From assembly GCA_022606135.1 (NCBI GenBank), contig JABYQN010000008.1, forward strand, positions 1,054,001-1,118,000: 64,000 nt of DNA, read 5' to 3'. Both the position numbers and the translations under genes were made by a program. The notes under the pieces were generated by a model. That model was not told where the DNA came from and made no database searches. It worked only from the letters and a program-made list of their open reading frames with translations. Numbering within the stretch: the stretch's first letter is position 1; the number at the start of each line of letters is the position of its first letter. This stretch comes from Fomes fomentarius. Its lineage: Eukaryota > Basidiomycota > Agaricomycetes > Polyporales > Polyporaceae. Shown here in pieces: positions 48,085 to 60,413 of the stretch.

Positions 48085-49091
48085 ATGTTCGCCGACGAGC
48101 TCAAGACGCTGAGGAGGCTAGGGTTCCGCCATGTGCGTTTTCCCTCAATATGAGCTGCGAAGGAGATACTGAAGTAGGACACATATCCTCTGGTGTTCCC
48201 CCGTCACTCACGGCGTCTGGGGTCTGCGACTGGCGACACTGCGATACTAGGTGCTGCTGCAGACTCTCAATTTTATGTCTGTCCTCGCATCCGGACTCAT
48301 GATCTGGAAAGGCTTGGGGCTCGTCACGAACACGCAGTCGCCCATTGTTGTCGTGCTTTCGTGCGTACTCTTGTTCACTCTTCGTCTCCGGAGACTCACG
48401 CATCCTATATATACACGTACATCACGCATATATCATACATGCACCTCGCCCACTCGTCTGGTACATGATGTGCATACAGTGGTTCGATGGAACCAGCGTT
48501 CTACCGCGGAGATCTACTCTTTCTGACGCACCCCCCAAGTCAGCGGTACGAGACCGGCGACGTCATCGTATACAAGGTACCGGGCGCGGACATCCCCATC
48601 GTTCACCGCGTACTGGAGACACACAACCTCGTTGTGAAGGACAAGGGGTGAGCGTCAATGGACCGTAGCTGCCCTTCTCTCGTACTCAGCCCCATTCGCC
48701 CCAACAAAGGCTTGTCGCCACTAGACCGCTGGGGCAAAAGCAGCTACTGTTGACCAAGGGGGACGCTAACCCTGTAGACGACACCGACCTTTACCAGGGC
48801 CTAGAATGGCTGGAGCGGAAACATGTCGTTGGAAAAGTCCGAGGGTAAGCCTCGTCTTCTCTTCGTTCTTCTCACCATTGAGCAGAGTTAATCGAATGTT
48901 ATCGCTCGCAACTATAGATTTTTGCCGTATATCGGCTATGTGACCATTGTTATGGTGCGTTTTACATATATCTATGTATGCGTTGGAAATGAGTGCTGAT
49001 CTACGTTTTGAACGTGCAGAACGACATTCCCCAGCTGAAATACGCACTATTAGGCGGCTTGGGGCTTCTAGCGCTCATCCAGAGGGAGTAG
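48085..49091 (+). CDS. SEC11: Signal peptidase catalytic subunit SEC11, copy B, 189 aa
   Basis: Six exons: 48085-48132, 48251-48360, 48480-48647, 48710-48844, 48918-48954 and 49020-49091. The lengths 48, 110, 168, 135, 37 and 72 nt are identical to copy A, and every intron sits at the same place, but intron sequences and flanks look unrelated by eye. Ser55 ([12 protein letters not shown]) and His95 (IPIVHRV) are kept. The conserved KGDNN box reads KGDANPVDD here, so the residue after the key Asp differs. About 25 substitutions, mostly conservative, separate it from copy A. All splice sites are sound, so it is probably functional. The role is the same: membrane-bound ER protease for signal-peptide removal. 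The divergent layout around the bHLH gene suggests an inverted duplication. Confidence 0.94.
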
Positions 49092-49843
49092 GATGATCGT
49101 CGCATACTATCGTCAATCTATCCTACGTCCTCATGAACGTAGACTGTCCTAACTTTGTTTCTCACTGTGGAGATACAAGCCAAAGCCAATTTCCACCTTC
49201 CGAGGACCGGAAACCGGCTTCCTACTGGTTGGCAGTGGCCGGCTGCTTCGCGCACCATGGTGGTCACCTTCCCAGATCGAACAACGTCCCAGATATTACT
49301 AGGAGCAAGATTTCACACCCTTTGGTGCGTGCTCGTGCGAGCTGAATGCCTCTCTTCGGTCATACAAAACGCAAATCAGACGCAACGCATCGACTGACAC
49401 GACCACATACCCACATGTTCTCAAACGCCGCCACTTCCCCGCACATACCCCTGCACATTCCCCACTGGGGGTCAGTGACGCTTGTCTGGTGCTTATCTTG
49501 CCGCGCCCTTGGATGGTGAGATTGCACCGGCATGAGTCTCGTACTCCCATGACACGCCTCGGTGGCTTTCCATTGAGTGAGCGACCTTGACCTTGGCTCT
49601 GTCGGCGCGGGAAGGGCTCACGCTCCCATGTCTATGTCTATGACCATGTCTATGGTCTCTCGTACACATGCTCCCTCTGCTACCCCCCTCTCCTCTTATC
49701 GGACAATCCGCTCATAATACTGAGCAGTCGCCTCGAAGGGGCGCTACGCCTCCTCGAGTCCTCCCTGCGAGTCTGAACTCCTGATTACTGACGAGCGCTA
49801 GCTAGCTTCTATCTGTAAACGCTGCGAACTACTCGTCCCCACA
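49092..49843. promoter_or_regulatory. Upstream region of the permease gene
   Basis: No gene seen. A short GTCTAT-type repeat lies at about 49628-49655 and CT-rich DNA follows. Confidence 0.35.
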
Positions 49844-52182
49844 ATGCTGATATATGATGCAGAGTCACAATCGGCGTTGGAGAAGGAGGCGTCTTCGTAT
49901 CCCCCGAGCAGCAACGCGTCTGCGCGTTCGCGGGAGTCGCGCGAGAAGCTACCCCTCCCGGAAGAAACGGGTGTCCTTGTCGCGGAGATCGATAATGTCG
50001 CACATGACGCGAAGACAAAGGTCGAGAAGGCGTTGCATGCTGTCACTCTGCAGCTCGCGCGGTGGGGACTAGAGGTGAATGGGTGAGTGCGGAGTTGTGC
50101 AGTTGGTTTTGAGCGAACAATGACACCATGACACCATGGATGATGGATAGGATTACGCCGATACCGGTTGAACAGCAGATAGATAGGAGGCTGTACCAAT
50201 TCTTCTTTGTGTGGTTCTCGGCGAACGCGAACATCTTGACGTACGTGTCTGGCATGTGACCAGAGCTCGGGACTGACTCATTGTTTCTCTCTGTAGGCTC
50301 AGCGCAGGGTCTGTAGGGCCTGCGTACTATGGACTGGGGGTCCTTGATTCGTTCTATGTGATCGTTGTCGTTGACGTGATGTGCGACTTACTTTCCTACT
50401 CTTCTACCCCGATATGGTTGATGACGTTCTGTCGCAGCGTGTGTGCACTACCAGCGTTCTTGTGAGTTCATACGCTTCTGGTAGACGACGACGTGTCGCC
50501 ATCGTACTGACGCATGATGTGGGAGTCAGCTCGACCTTCGGGCCGAAACTCGGGACGCGGTCCATGGTTCAGAGTCGGTTCTCATGGGGGTGAAGTGTCT
50601 CTCTCCCATATTTCCCATGCGAATGCTGATACTCACAGGTCTGGACTCCATGTGCTCTCTGCCATGTAGCTACTACGGCGCAATAATCCCAAGTATATTG
50701 AACGTGTTGTCCATGCAAGGGTATCTGGTTGTGAACACCATCATCGGTGGCCAGACGCTTGCTGCAGTCTCGGACCACCTCGACGCAACGTTGGGAATTG
50801 TGATCATCGCGTTAATATCCCTCGGCGTGCGTATGTCTAACAGCGCCGTACCGAGCGATGTATGTATAGCATCTCGAGCTAATATGTGCCTAATGTAGAT
50901 CACCTTCTGCGGGTGCCAGGTCCTGCATTGGTGCGTAGTGAGCTCATTTACAATGACATGAAGTTCTTGGTAGACTAATTCCACGCGTATAGGTATGAAC
51001 TGCTCATCTGGTTCCCGAGCATCATCGCCTTCGTCACCATGCTCATCGTCGGCGGGAAACAACTCGCAAGCGTGCCACTCACAAGTCCCCAGCCTATCAC
51101 CGTCGCGACCCTCATGTCGTTCGGCGCGTCCCTCGCGGCGACAGTAATAAGCTGGTCGACGCTCACACCAGACTACGGTGTATACCACGACCGAAAGGCG
51201 CCTGCATGGAGGACGTTCCTCTATGCGTACCTAGGGTTCTTCCTTGCCAGTGTAAGCCCGTGCATCCCATCGCATCCTCGCATCGACACATGGCTAACCC
51301 AATGCTTTGATACTACTGCAGCTCCCAGTGCACATGCTAGGTACAGCCGTTGCTGCAGCAGCCGTCTCCGTTCCCTCGTGGCAGGCAGGCCTCGGGGACG
51401 GGGACGACGTCGGGGGGCTCGTCGCTGCGGTACTCGCGCCCACGGGACGGTTCGGCAAGTTCCTGCTCGTCATGCTCAGCTTGACAGTGCCCAGCGCGTG
51501 TGCGCCGACGATGTACACGGCATGCACGAGCTTCATGACCATCCATCGCGCGTTCGCGAGGCTGCCGCGCTTCGTGGTTGCGGTCGTTTCGACTGCTGTG
51601 TGAGTGGCGTATCTCAATCCGGCCCCCACGGCCCCACCGAGATGTGAGGTCCTCATGACGGCTGCTTGACAGGCTCATACCAGTCGCGATTGCCGGTGCG
51701 GGAAGATTCTACCAGACATTCGTAGATATTCTCGGTACGTCCTCTCTCTCTCCATCCCAAGAATGTTCACAAATCCTCATCATGATTACGCTACACACGC
51801 ACACGCAGCACTCATCGGATACTGGCTCGCGCCGTTCTGCGCGATCGTGATCACCGAGCACGTCCTCTTCCGGCGCACATATTCCGCGTACGACGTCCGC
51901 AACGCATGGGACGACCCGCAGCATCCCAACCTGCCGCGCCCGTGGCCCGCGCTCTGCGCGCTCGCGGTGTCCGTCGTTCTCATCGTGCTGTGCATGCAGC
52001 AGGAGTGGTACACGGGGCCGGTTGCGCGGATGGGATCGGGCGATATAGGGATGTTGGTGGGGTTTGTTGTCAGCGTCGTTGTGTATGCGGGAGTGAGGGG
52101 GGCGGTAGGGCGCAGGACACTGATCTCGGTGATGCCGAGATTGAAGGCCGCAAGGCGGGCTGTGAGCGGAGCAAGCGAATGA
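49844..52182 (+). CDS. NCS1 purine-cytosine permease (FCY2-like), 552 aa
   Basis: Eleven exons join in phase: 49844-50082, 50151-50240, 50297-50380, 50439-50462, 50530-50589, 50670-50826, 50899-50930, 50993-51251, 51322-51599, 51673-51734 and 51809-52182 (1659 nt, 552 aa). The family imports cytosine, adenine, guanine or hypoxanthine with protons at the plasma membrane. The cytosolic N-terminus leads to ITPIPVEQQ, then the TM1 motif FVWFSANANILTLSAGSVGP, which is diagnostic of FCY-type carriers. GPKLGTRSMVQSRFSWGYYG (TM3) follows, then NVLSMQGYLVVNTIIGGQTL, STLTPDYGVYHDRKAPAWR, and the TM9-12 region with SACAPTMYTACTSFMTIHRA. About 12 membrane spans are expected. Exon 4 is only 24 nt. Substrate range cannot be told from sequence; no residue looks broken. 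Confidence 0.93.
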
Positions 52183-52759
52183 CTACGAGGAGGTCAGACG
52201 TTGTAGGACTTAGTCAAAACAGAGACATTCGTATCGTCATGCTGCAAGTTTATTTGCTTTGTTCTCAGGGTGGCAGTGGGAGTTTGCTCACGAGCAATGG
52301 TTCACCCTACATGGCCATGGCCCATTCAGTTTGAAATGTATAGTACGCGCGATGCATGATTTGATAACTTCTTCGGTCTTGACTCTTGGACCCTTGGGCA
52401 AGTTCAACTTACCAATGTAGGATGGCTCAGAAGCTGAAGCTGCAGATGGACGCAATCACACATCAAGCAGGATTAGCGATACTTTAAAGGCATAATAATC
52501 TGAAGGTCTGAGTACTGCCAAGTAGCGAAACGCGGACTGGGAGGTCACTGGCAGAAGCCTGCGGGGCATGGGAACATAACTTCGGCTAACTTCGGGGCCG
52601 GTGTTGGGTATATACCTCCCAGGCTCCTTGGCCCTGCTGACATCAGGCTGACATCTTCGATACAAACAGCTGGTTGTCCCTCGCGTCAGGTAGTACATTT
52701 GCGCTTGCGACCGTCTATTACTACGACCAAGTCAAATTCATTCAATGCGTTGGGATGTG
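52183..52759. other. 3' flank of the permease gene
   Basis: No gene seen. Confidence 0.4.
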
Positions 52760-52925
52760 TGTTGCTGCTTGGCTATCGATGACATTCTCAAAATCATCCT
52801 GGACCATGACTATATTAACGCGCAGGACAGGTGGATCAGCTGTCGGGAGCAAACCTCTTACAAAAGCACTCGCTGCTCTAGCACGGACGTGTCGGGCCTT
52901 TAAAGATCCAGCGTCACTTGGATAG
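52760..52925 (+). pseudogene. F-box-like gene remnant
   Basis: Two adjacent fragments recall the N-terminal F-box of the large Agaricomycete F-box family: LAIDDILKIILDHDYINA in one frame and ALAALARTCRAFKDPAS in another. They are not in phase, and the second meets a stop at once. The fragment carries no start codon or downstream repeat region. I read it as a truncated, decayed copy; a chance match is possible. Confidence 0.35.
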
Positions 52926-55720
52926 AAATCCTAAGCCTATTCATTCTCTTCCATTATGTCCTGAGGTGTAGCTAGAACTAGATTTAGCGTGAGTTCTCCG
53001 TCAATCTCACTGCTTGTTTGCCGAACCTGACTGCCATGTTCTAGATTCCTCTAGTTATACCAACCAGACCCATCTTCCTCGTCGTGGGCTCTCCTCGACC
53101 CCTACATCCATCATTTTCGATCGGTGGGACGTCCACCTCCATACATGTGTTTCCGCCCCCGACTCCCACTGGCGAACACCCCCATCTTGTAGGACCACGC
53201 CGAGCACGGTGAGGAGCACAGAGCTCAACACGGTGTCAGCCTACATATTCTCCTGTGTTCACCTCCTTCAGACTGTCCTTGCTCGGCTCGGCAACCCCAC
53301 GGCGCACAACGACGATCGGTCAGGCTGGCATCGCTCTGTCAGCCCACTTCCTCTCCCTTCACGGCCCGCCGCTCCCCGGATCTCTCAAGTCAGCCCCCGA
53401 ATGAAGTGCATATAAGCCTGTCCGTTCCGCACACTCCCCCTCAGTAACAACCACCATCATCTCTACGTTCGCACTGCACTCCAGCCTCAGTACTCAGCAT
53501 TCATCCTCCGTGACACACTTCTCCTGGTCAGCATGAGTGGGTGGCTCTTCCACCCCACACGCCCCCCGGATCGGTTTTGGGGCCCTGGGGGACCACCTCA
53601 GGGCCTGCGTTGCGCTTCGCGTGCGCACAGTCCGCAAACACCTCCTACGTTCAAGCCACACACCTTGTGGGCGCCCTCAAGACGAATCCCACTGGCAGCG
53701 ATATCAGATAAGGTACGGTTCCAGTGCCCATCCTCTTGCCCACGAAGCACAGCTGACTTCTCGCTATCGCAGCTCGCCAGGCCGTCACGTCCGCGAGGTG
53801 AAGGGAGGGGGATGCGGCAAACGCGAGGCCGGCGATGGCACAAGGGCTTGTTGGTGTGTGCTGAACCATCCTCTTCCGGCGCATCTGGTTGACTCACCTT
53901 GGATGACCCAGGACTCAAACCCCGAGTTGCATCTGACAATAGACGAATGCGGCGGGCCACCGTTGTGGCAGCGCAGTGGCTTGGGCGGATCTTCTGACGG
54001 CATGTCCGAGAATTGCTTTCTGCATGATCAGAGAGTCCGGATGTGCACCCGAAGAAGCTCCGCCCCGATAGGCTAACTATGAGCGAACTACTGGTAGAGT
54101 TCACTCAGTCGCCTTGGTACCACTAGAACGCTACGCCGTAGTATGTCGAACTGTCGAGTGTAATGCGTCATCACGGGTCCTATATTTCTCTCCGTCAATC
54201 AATGAATTGTATACAAAGATTGCCATACCGACAGGCTTAGTATATATAGCTTGATAGCCTCAGGCTGAACTAGTAGCCACGATTGTCCAGTGAGTTCGAG
54301 GGAGTCCCCATGCGAAACAGACGTAATATTGAGGTGTGATACTGTTGCGACATCTATACCCTGCATCCGCGCGCGAGATCCTGGTATATGTGGTAGCTAC
54401 TTGATGTCTTCACCGGCGCCGAGCCGCAGGCACTGGAGCAAATGTGTCCCCCTACTACGTTTTGGCTGGACGCGTTCAGACTTTCGCCGGGAGCTCCAGT
54501 CCCTCCATATCAGCAGATGGGCGCATCGAGGAATTGCAGGCGTACTTGGCTCATGATCTTCGACGAGCTTCGCAAGAACGGAGAGCTGAAAGTCTCCATC
54601 AGCGAACAATGGGTACGTGCGTCGGCGTGCGCGGTCGGCCCTTGAGCCCATGGCTCACCACCCTATCTAATTTTGCGTGTTAATAGCGACCTCAACAGGA
54701 GGTAATTCTCGGTCGAACCTGAATAAACGTGAATTCGTGCATGTGACTCCGGTAGCTCCACTGCCAGTGATTTTCTCGCCGTTTACAATCGTGGAGATGC
54801 GGACTCACGTAGTACTGACTAGACAAAGAATGTCGCGAAAGGTTTCTGCTCAAACCTCCACCCCTGTACCCACAGAGTACCTGTTTCGCAAGTTGATAGT
54901 CGACATACAAGCTACACCATAGATGTCAACCCGATTAACCACAACGTTGTTATCTTGCTCCTTCCCCACACGCAACGCAAGTTAGATGACGGTCATTCGC
55001 GAGAGTGTCTATTGTGGTATCCAGTGGCCGTGACTCGTGACAGTAGCTAGCAGCAGTAAAAGAAAAAAGGTAACGATACAGATACACAGAGAGAGGCGGC
55101 TCGACTTCCACAATGGTCGAGCGGAGCAAGTGAGGGGGCAGGGGGCGAGAGCGCATAGAGGTTGTACCGACTAGGACTAGTAAGGTAGGCAAACACAACA
55201 GGGAGGTCGAGGATCATAGGGCGAGGTAATAAAGTAACGTAACGTGTACATGAAGGTTGTCGGGACTCCACTGTCACTGCGAAACCCAAGTCCCGGCGAG
55301 GCTGTGACAAGGATGCTACAGGGATGAAGATGATCCTGCTGGGACAAGCGTCACAGTGGTGGCAAACAGGAGGAGAGAGGCTTGCGAGAGGCGGTGAGAG
55401 GCGGAAAAGGGGATATGTATCTCGTACGAGGGTTCGTTTTAGCGTGTGCGCGTTCATCACATCGAACGCCGAAAGAACAGCAGCGGTGCGGGAAGCAGGG
55501 AACAGGACGGTAGCGGCAAGCGAGGTGAAAGGAAGAAGATTCCGAATATATGTGCATTCGATATTCCCGTAGAAAAAATCCGAACTTGGTAGATCGAACT
55601 CCGAGCCGAACGAAAAGTATGCAACAGCAACAGGAGGGAGAGGGGATGCATAGAGATGTACCAACGATGTGGATAAATCGGCACGGAGACAGATGAGGGA
55701 TGATATGGAAATGGGGGGAG
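52926..55720. other. Sparse region with weak gene signals
   Basis: Two open plus frames at 53014-53415 and 53533-53892, and a coding-like stretch near 54550-54610 (FDELRKNGELKVSISEQW) ending at a GTACGT donor, could not be linked or assigned. The right part is 3' flank of the Zn(II)2Cys6 gene. Confidence 0.3.
53409..53416 (+). promoter_or_regulatory. TATA-like box of a possible small gene
   Basis: CATATAAG followed by a CT- and CA-rich leader and an ATG at 53533 (MSGWLFHPTRPPDRFWGPGG). The promoter arrangement is convincing; the encoded product is not recognised. Confidence 0.35.
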
Positions 55721-55723
55721 GAG

Positions 55724-55750
55724 AGAGAGCAACAGAGAGAGAGAGAGAGC
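55724..55750. repeat. GA-rich simple repeat
   Basis: Nearly pure GAGA tracts in the 3' flank of the regulator gene. Confidence 0.8.
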
Positions 55751-55991
55751 AGAAGCAGAGAGCGGGGAGGATGAGGGAGGACTAGACAAGAACGGGAGCA
55801 GGGAATGTGCGAGGGTTGAGCATGGCATGACAAGCAAATCACGAATTACGGATAAATATCATTAAGCAATCAACCCAAGGCAGTGCAGGCGAGACGTTAT
55901 GCCTCGCGGAGAAGGAGAGAAGGAGGAAGTGCGTGGCGAAGATCGTAGACCAAGAACGAGAGCAGAGCAGAGAGCAAAGATCAAAGCAGGT

Positions 55992-58900
55992 TCACCCCGT
56001 CATCCCGCTGAAGAACTTGTAGTCCTGCCACATATCCGCGCCACCCGACGGGTCGGGCTGCTGGGGCCATCCCAAGGCAGCCATCGGCGGCTGGTGTCCG
56101 TGTTGTGCGTGCTGATGAGGCTGGTGCGAATGCTGTGGATGTTGTGGATGTTGTGGATGTTGCGTATGCTGTGGATGTTGCGCGTGCTGTGGGTGTTGCG
56201 CATGCTGTGGATGCTGTGGATGTTGCGGATGATGCGCCGGCGGCTGCGCGTTCTGGTACTCGATCTGCCTCGGGGGCGGCTGCTGGTGCGTCGTCGCGTA
56301 CCCACCGACCCCATTCACCCCATTCACCCCGCTCACCCCGCTGACGTTCACGTTGACCGTCATCGGCCCGGTGACCGCATCGGGCGACATCATCCCCATA
56401 TCATACCCCGACGGCGGCGCATACGACATGTAGTACCCACCTTGGGGCGGTGCTGGGTACGCAGGCGGGCTGCTCCCATACTGCAACGGACTCTGCTGCT
56501 GCTGCTGCTGGGCTTGGGGGTCGTACATGGAGACGGAGACGGCGGATTGCGGCGAGTCGTAGCTGTACCGCCGCTCGTCGCCCGTGCCCATCCCGTCGTC
56601 CGGGCTGCTGTACTGCATCGAGTACTCGTCCGGCTGGGGCTGGGGCTGGGGCTGCTGAGGTTGCTGATGCATGGACTCGGGGCGCGGCGGGGGATACGGG
56701 TCGTACGGCGTCGTCACGGACGGGGACTGGGGAACAGACATCGACCTACGGGAAGACGACTGTGCCGAGGACAAAGAGGGAAGGGGGGCGGGAGGGGGCA
56801 TATACGGCGGCGTGGTCGTCAGCGGAGAAGGAGGCGGCGCCATTGACGCGGAAGTCGGCGTCGAGCCTTGCGCAGGCCCACCACCATTGGAGGCAGAGGC
56901 GGACGTGGGAGGCGCTGTTGCTATCGGGGCAGGTGTCGCGCGTCCGTTTGCCGTCGACACCGACGCCGTGCGCTGCCTCCTTGGGTTGGGCTGCCCCGTC
57001 ATAGGGCGGACGCGAAGCGGGCCATTAAGGTACTTGCCGGCGCTGCTCTTCCCGCCCTCTTTCTCCTTCCCGCTGCCGTCCTTGTCCTTATCCTTATCCT
57101 TGTCCCTATCCCGCTCCTTCTCCTTCGCCTGCTTCTTCGCTTCGGGCTTCCCGTCCCTGTCCTTCGTCGCGGCCGCACCAGCAGCGCGCGCAGGCTTGAC
57201 GCGCTCGGCCTTGGACGAGCTGACCGCGACGCCAACGAACGGCAGCTGGAAGCTCGCGCCCGCAGACAGAGACTGCTGCTCGCCGCCCTCCACCTCCGCA
57301 TGTTTCCTCTTCGTCCCCGATGACGCAGATGTCGAGATCGCATTTGTGCTCGAGCTGCCAGCGATAGCGCCCCCGCGCGCCGCCTCCGCCTTGCGCTTCA
57401 TGAGCTCAACGATCCTGACAGCCTCGCTCCGGGATCCGGCGGGACCGCTCCGATCTGCCCTCGCGCCCTCGACGCCGAGCCTCTTCTGGCCGAGCTCCCT
57501 AAGGACGTCGAGCGCACATGTGACGCTCTTCATGCCCTCCGCGGCGACGATGCTCATCGGCTCCTGCACGACCGCATGCGCGCACACAACCGCCGCGTCG
57601 AACAGCGTCCTCCCAAAGTCGTAGAAGTCAAACACCGCCGGCCGCGTGCGGCCCCACACCGAGTGGAGCAGCCGTGCGGCGTAGACGACGTTGTGCGCGG
57701 CGCTGATCGTGCCAAACACGGCCTGGTGCGCCGGCCTGTGCGCCGCCGCGGCCGCCTTGAGGAACGGTAGGTAGAGCTTTACCACGAGCCGGTTTGCGAT
57801 GATGACGAGCTCGCACTTCTGCGCGATGCGGACCGCGGACCCGCTGGTCACGGACGAGGGCAATGGCTTGTCGAGGTCGTGCGTCATCTCGAGCTTCCAC
57901 GACGCAGGCAGGTCCTGCAGGAACGCGGTCACTTCACCCTCGAACGCGCCGGCCAGGTCGATGTTAAGCTCCGCGGCGGGATCGCGGTCCAGCTCTGCTT
58001 CAGCGGCGCTAGCGAGGAACGGGTCGCGGAACGTGTGCTTCTTGACGTTCTTAACGAGCTGTGCGAGGCGGCACTTGTACGAGAAGTAGACGGACGTCCG
58101 GTCCGAGTCCGGGTCCACGTTCGTATTCTCCACCTCGGGCAGCGTCGTGCACGACGGCGTGAACTTGTCCTCGTCAACGTCCGCAGGCAGGTGTGTCGTG
58201 TGCGTGTTATCTGCAATCAGCGGCGGGTGGCCCATGCAGTCCGCGACAAAGCTATCGAATGAACCATCAGCATGTTATAGTAAGACTACGAGGAAGAAGA
58301 AACGCGATACTCACAGGTCGTAGTAGTACACCTCCCACCATATCCTTCTACGTGTCTCCGCCTCGAACAGATTATACGTCCCCGGGAACTCGTCAGGGTC
58401 AATCGCGAGGCCCATCATCCGTGCCACATTCACCATTTTCCCCACCTATAATCCACCATCCCATTCGCACATGCGCATATCCGCGCGCCGCATCGCACAT
58501 CGTATACCAGACATGATCAGCGCCCACAGGTTCCGAAGACACAAACAAAAAAACGTGCGCTCACCAAGGGAAAGACACTCTGGGCGACGCTCATCTGGCC
58601 CTCGTGCAGCATATACAGCACCTGGAGGAGCATCGCGATCACCGTATCAAGGTCGTACGCCGCCGTCTTCTCGAACAACTGTAGTGCCTGCTCCGACAGC
58701 GCTAATAGCATCGCCGGGGTTCCACTCGTGTCTCCTCCTGCCGCCGGCGTTGACGTTGACGGGTCTCCACCTTCAGGACGAGGATCGTCGTCCCGCGCAA
58801 CGAGGGCTCCGAGCGCAAACGCCGCACACGCAGCAGAAAAGAAACTAAGCGTAGGTTTCGGCGCATTCACATTCGAACACAATCCTGAGGCTGCACTCCC

Positions 58901-60413
58901 ACTCGTACGGCTGCTGTTGCCTGGCTTGGTCGACGAAAAGAAGATATCCCTCGCCAGATCCTGCTTCGTCATCGGCTTGCTGCCATACGGCGCCGCTCCT
59001 GTACTAGCAGCCGAGGCTGAAGCTGTAGACGTGTCCCCGGACTCCGCCCAGGCATAGATAGCCGATATCCGCTGTTCGAAGTGCGGGATGTTGATCGACG
59101 GATGGAGGAGCATCGTCTCCCTTAACGCCTTCAGATACCGCGAGCGCGCGGGTTCAGCAGGAAGATACGCGATGAGCGCCGCGGTGACCTGCGGGAGCGC
59201 AGACGGCCCTGCTGAAGGGGGAGGCAAGAATGCATCGTAGGGTGCGGGCGGATGTAGTTGTGGTGAGCTGAGCCCGCCAGAGGGTATATGTGAACCGAGG
59301 CCGAGACTAAGGGAAGATGTTGATGAGACGGGCGGAATAGAGACGGGTGTCGGTTCAAGCTTGACATTCGAACTAGATGCTGATAAGCGTATCGAGCTGG
59401 AGCTCGCGTCGGGGCCAAACGTTCGAGACACCTTGGGATCGAGACCGAGCTCGCAGAGCTCGTTCAGCCATAGACTCACCACGTCTTCCAGGTTGATGAC
59501 TATAGAGCTCCCGGACACTCCCTGTGCCAGGAGCGCACGATCGTTACAGGGCAGGCCCGTCACGAGGCCCGTCGATGCTGACGAGGCGGATAGGGGCCCG
59601 GCCTTGCTGGGTCCTGGGATGGCGTTCGGCTGTTTGAAGGATGCCATTCCCGAGAGGACGGCGGAGACGGGTGTGGACGGAGGCGCGGATTGCAGCTGCG
59701 CGATGACCTTCTCGATCTCAATTATGCGGTTGTGGAGGGTTTGGACGTCGCTGTGACAATCATGAAGGCAGATGGAAAGGTATGTATGAAAACAGAACGT
59801 ACACTTTCTCAGCCGCGGCCTGGGAGTAGACGCAGCGCTGGACGGTGTCGCGCTTGAGGCATGAACTGCATGGTGTTCGGCGGTCGCACTTGAGTTTTAG
59901 GCGTTTGCACTGCAAGGCGGGAGTTAACGAGCAGTCCCTGGTTGACTGACTTTGTATTCTTGGGCAGAGGGATAGAGATGGTGTGAAGGGCGATAGCCAG
60001 CAGCATATATAGTATTGAGCGGACAGGAGAGCGCCCGTTTGACATAGATGGCAGCGCAGCGATGTCTGGTCGAAGTCCAAGCCCTTACCCCAACCGAGAG
60101 AGGGGAGAGGGATGCGAATGCAAAGGATAAGGAAGAAAACAGAAAGACTTACCTCAGCACAAACGACAGTGATGCGAGAGCGTATATGTCTGGAGGAGGG
60201 TTATAGCGATCATGCAGAAGACGAGGACCGTAGTACGCACGGTCCGTTGGAGAACTTCTGGGAGGCGGCAGATGTATTTGTGCTCATACCTGCTGACGGC
60301 TGGCCGTCCGCGCCGTGGGCGTTCGGGAGTGAGGATGAAGAAGTAGATGGCGGAAAGGCCGCTGGGGTGTATGTTTGTGAGAAGTCGTCTGGTAGAGAGG
60401 GAGTTGACTCCAT
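55992..60413 (-). CDS. Zn(II)2Cys6 fungal transcription factor, 1297 aa
   Basis: Six exons join in phase: 60413-60241, 60189-60153, 59909-59803, 59750-58565, 58445-58315 and 58251-55992 (3894 nt, 1297 aa). The binuclear zinc cluster C-x2-C-x6-C-x5-C-x2-C-x8-C is Cys68, 71, 78, 84, 87 and 96 (CAEC, then KRLKLKCDRRTPCSSC). An intron falls between the first two cysteines. A coiled-coil segment follows (TLHNRIIEIEKVIAQLQ). The middle homology region includes VGKMVNVARMMGLAIDPDEF and RRRIWWEVYYYDL, typical of the Fungal_trans domain. The C-terminal 500 residues are low complexity: a Lys/Asp run (KERDRDKDKDKDKDG), Pro/Ser/Tyr-rich activation-like stretches, poly-Gln and a His-Pro-Gln repeat. The start at 60413 was chosen because upstream codons read a CT-rich leader. 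It is a nuclear DNA-binding regulator; target pathway unknown. Confidence 0.92.
56100..56240 (-). repeat. In-frame His-Pro-Gln (HPQ) repeat tract
   Basis: Tandem 9-nt units, read on the plus strand as TGTGGATGT variants, encode about a dozen HPQ, HAQ or HTQ triplets near the C-terminus of the Zn(II)2Cys6 protein. The length probably varies between strains. Confidence 0.85.

Noticed and set aside
55047..55664. 205-codon minus-strand open frame
   Set aside because: It translates pyrimidine-rich DNA (Ser, Pro, Leu, Phe runs) in the 3' flank of the regulator gene.
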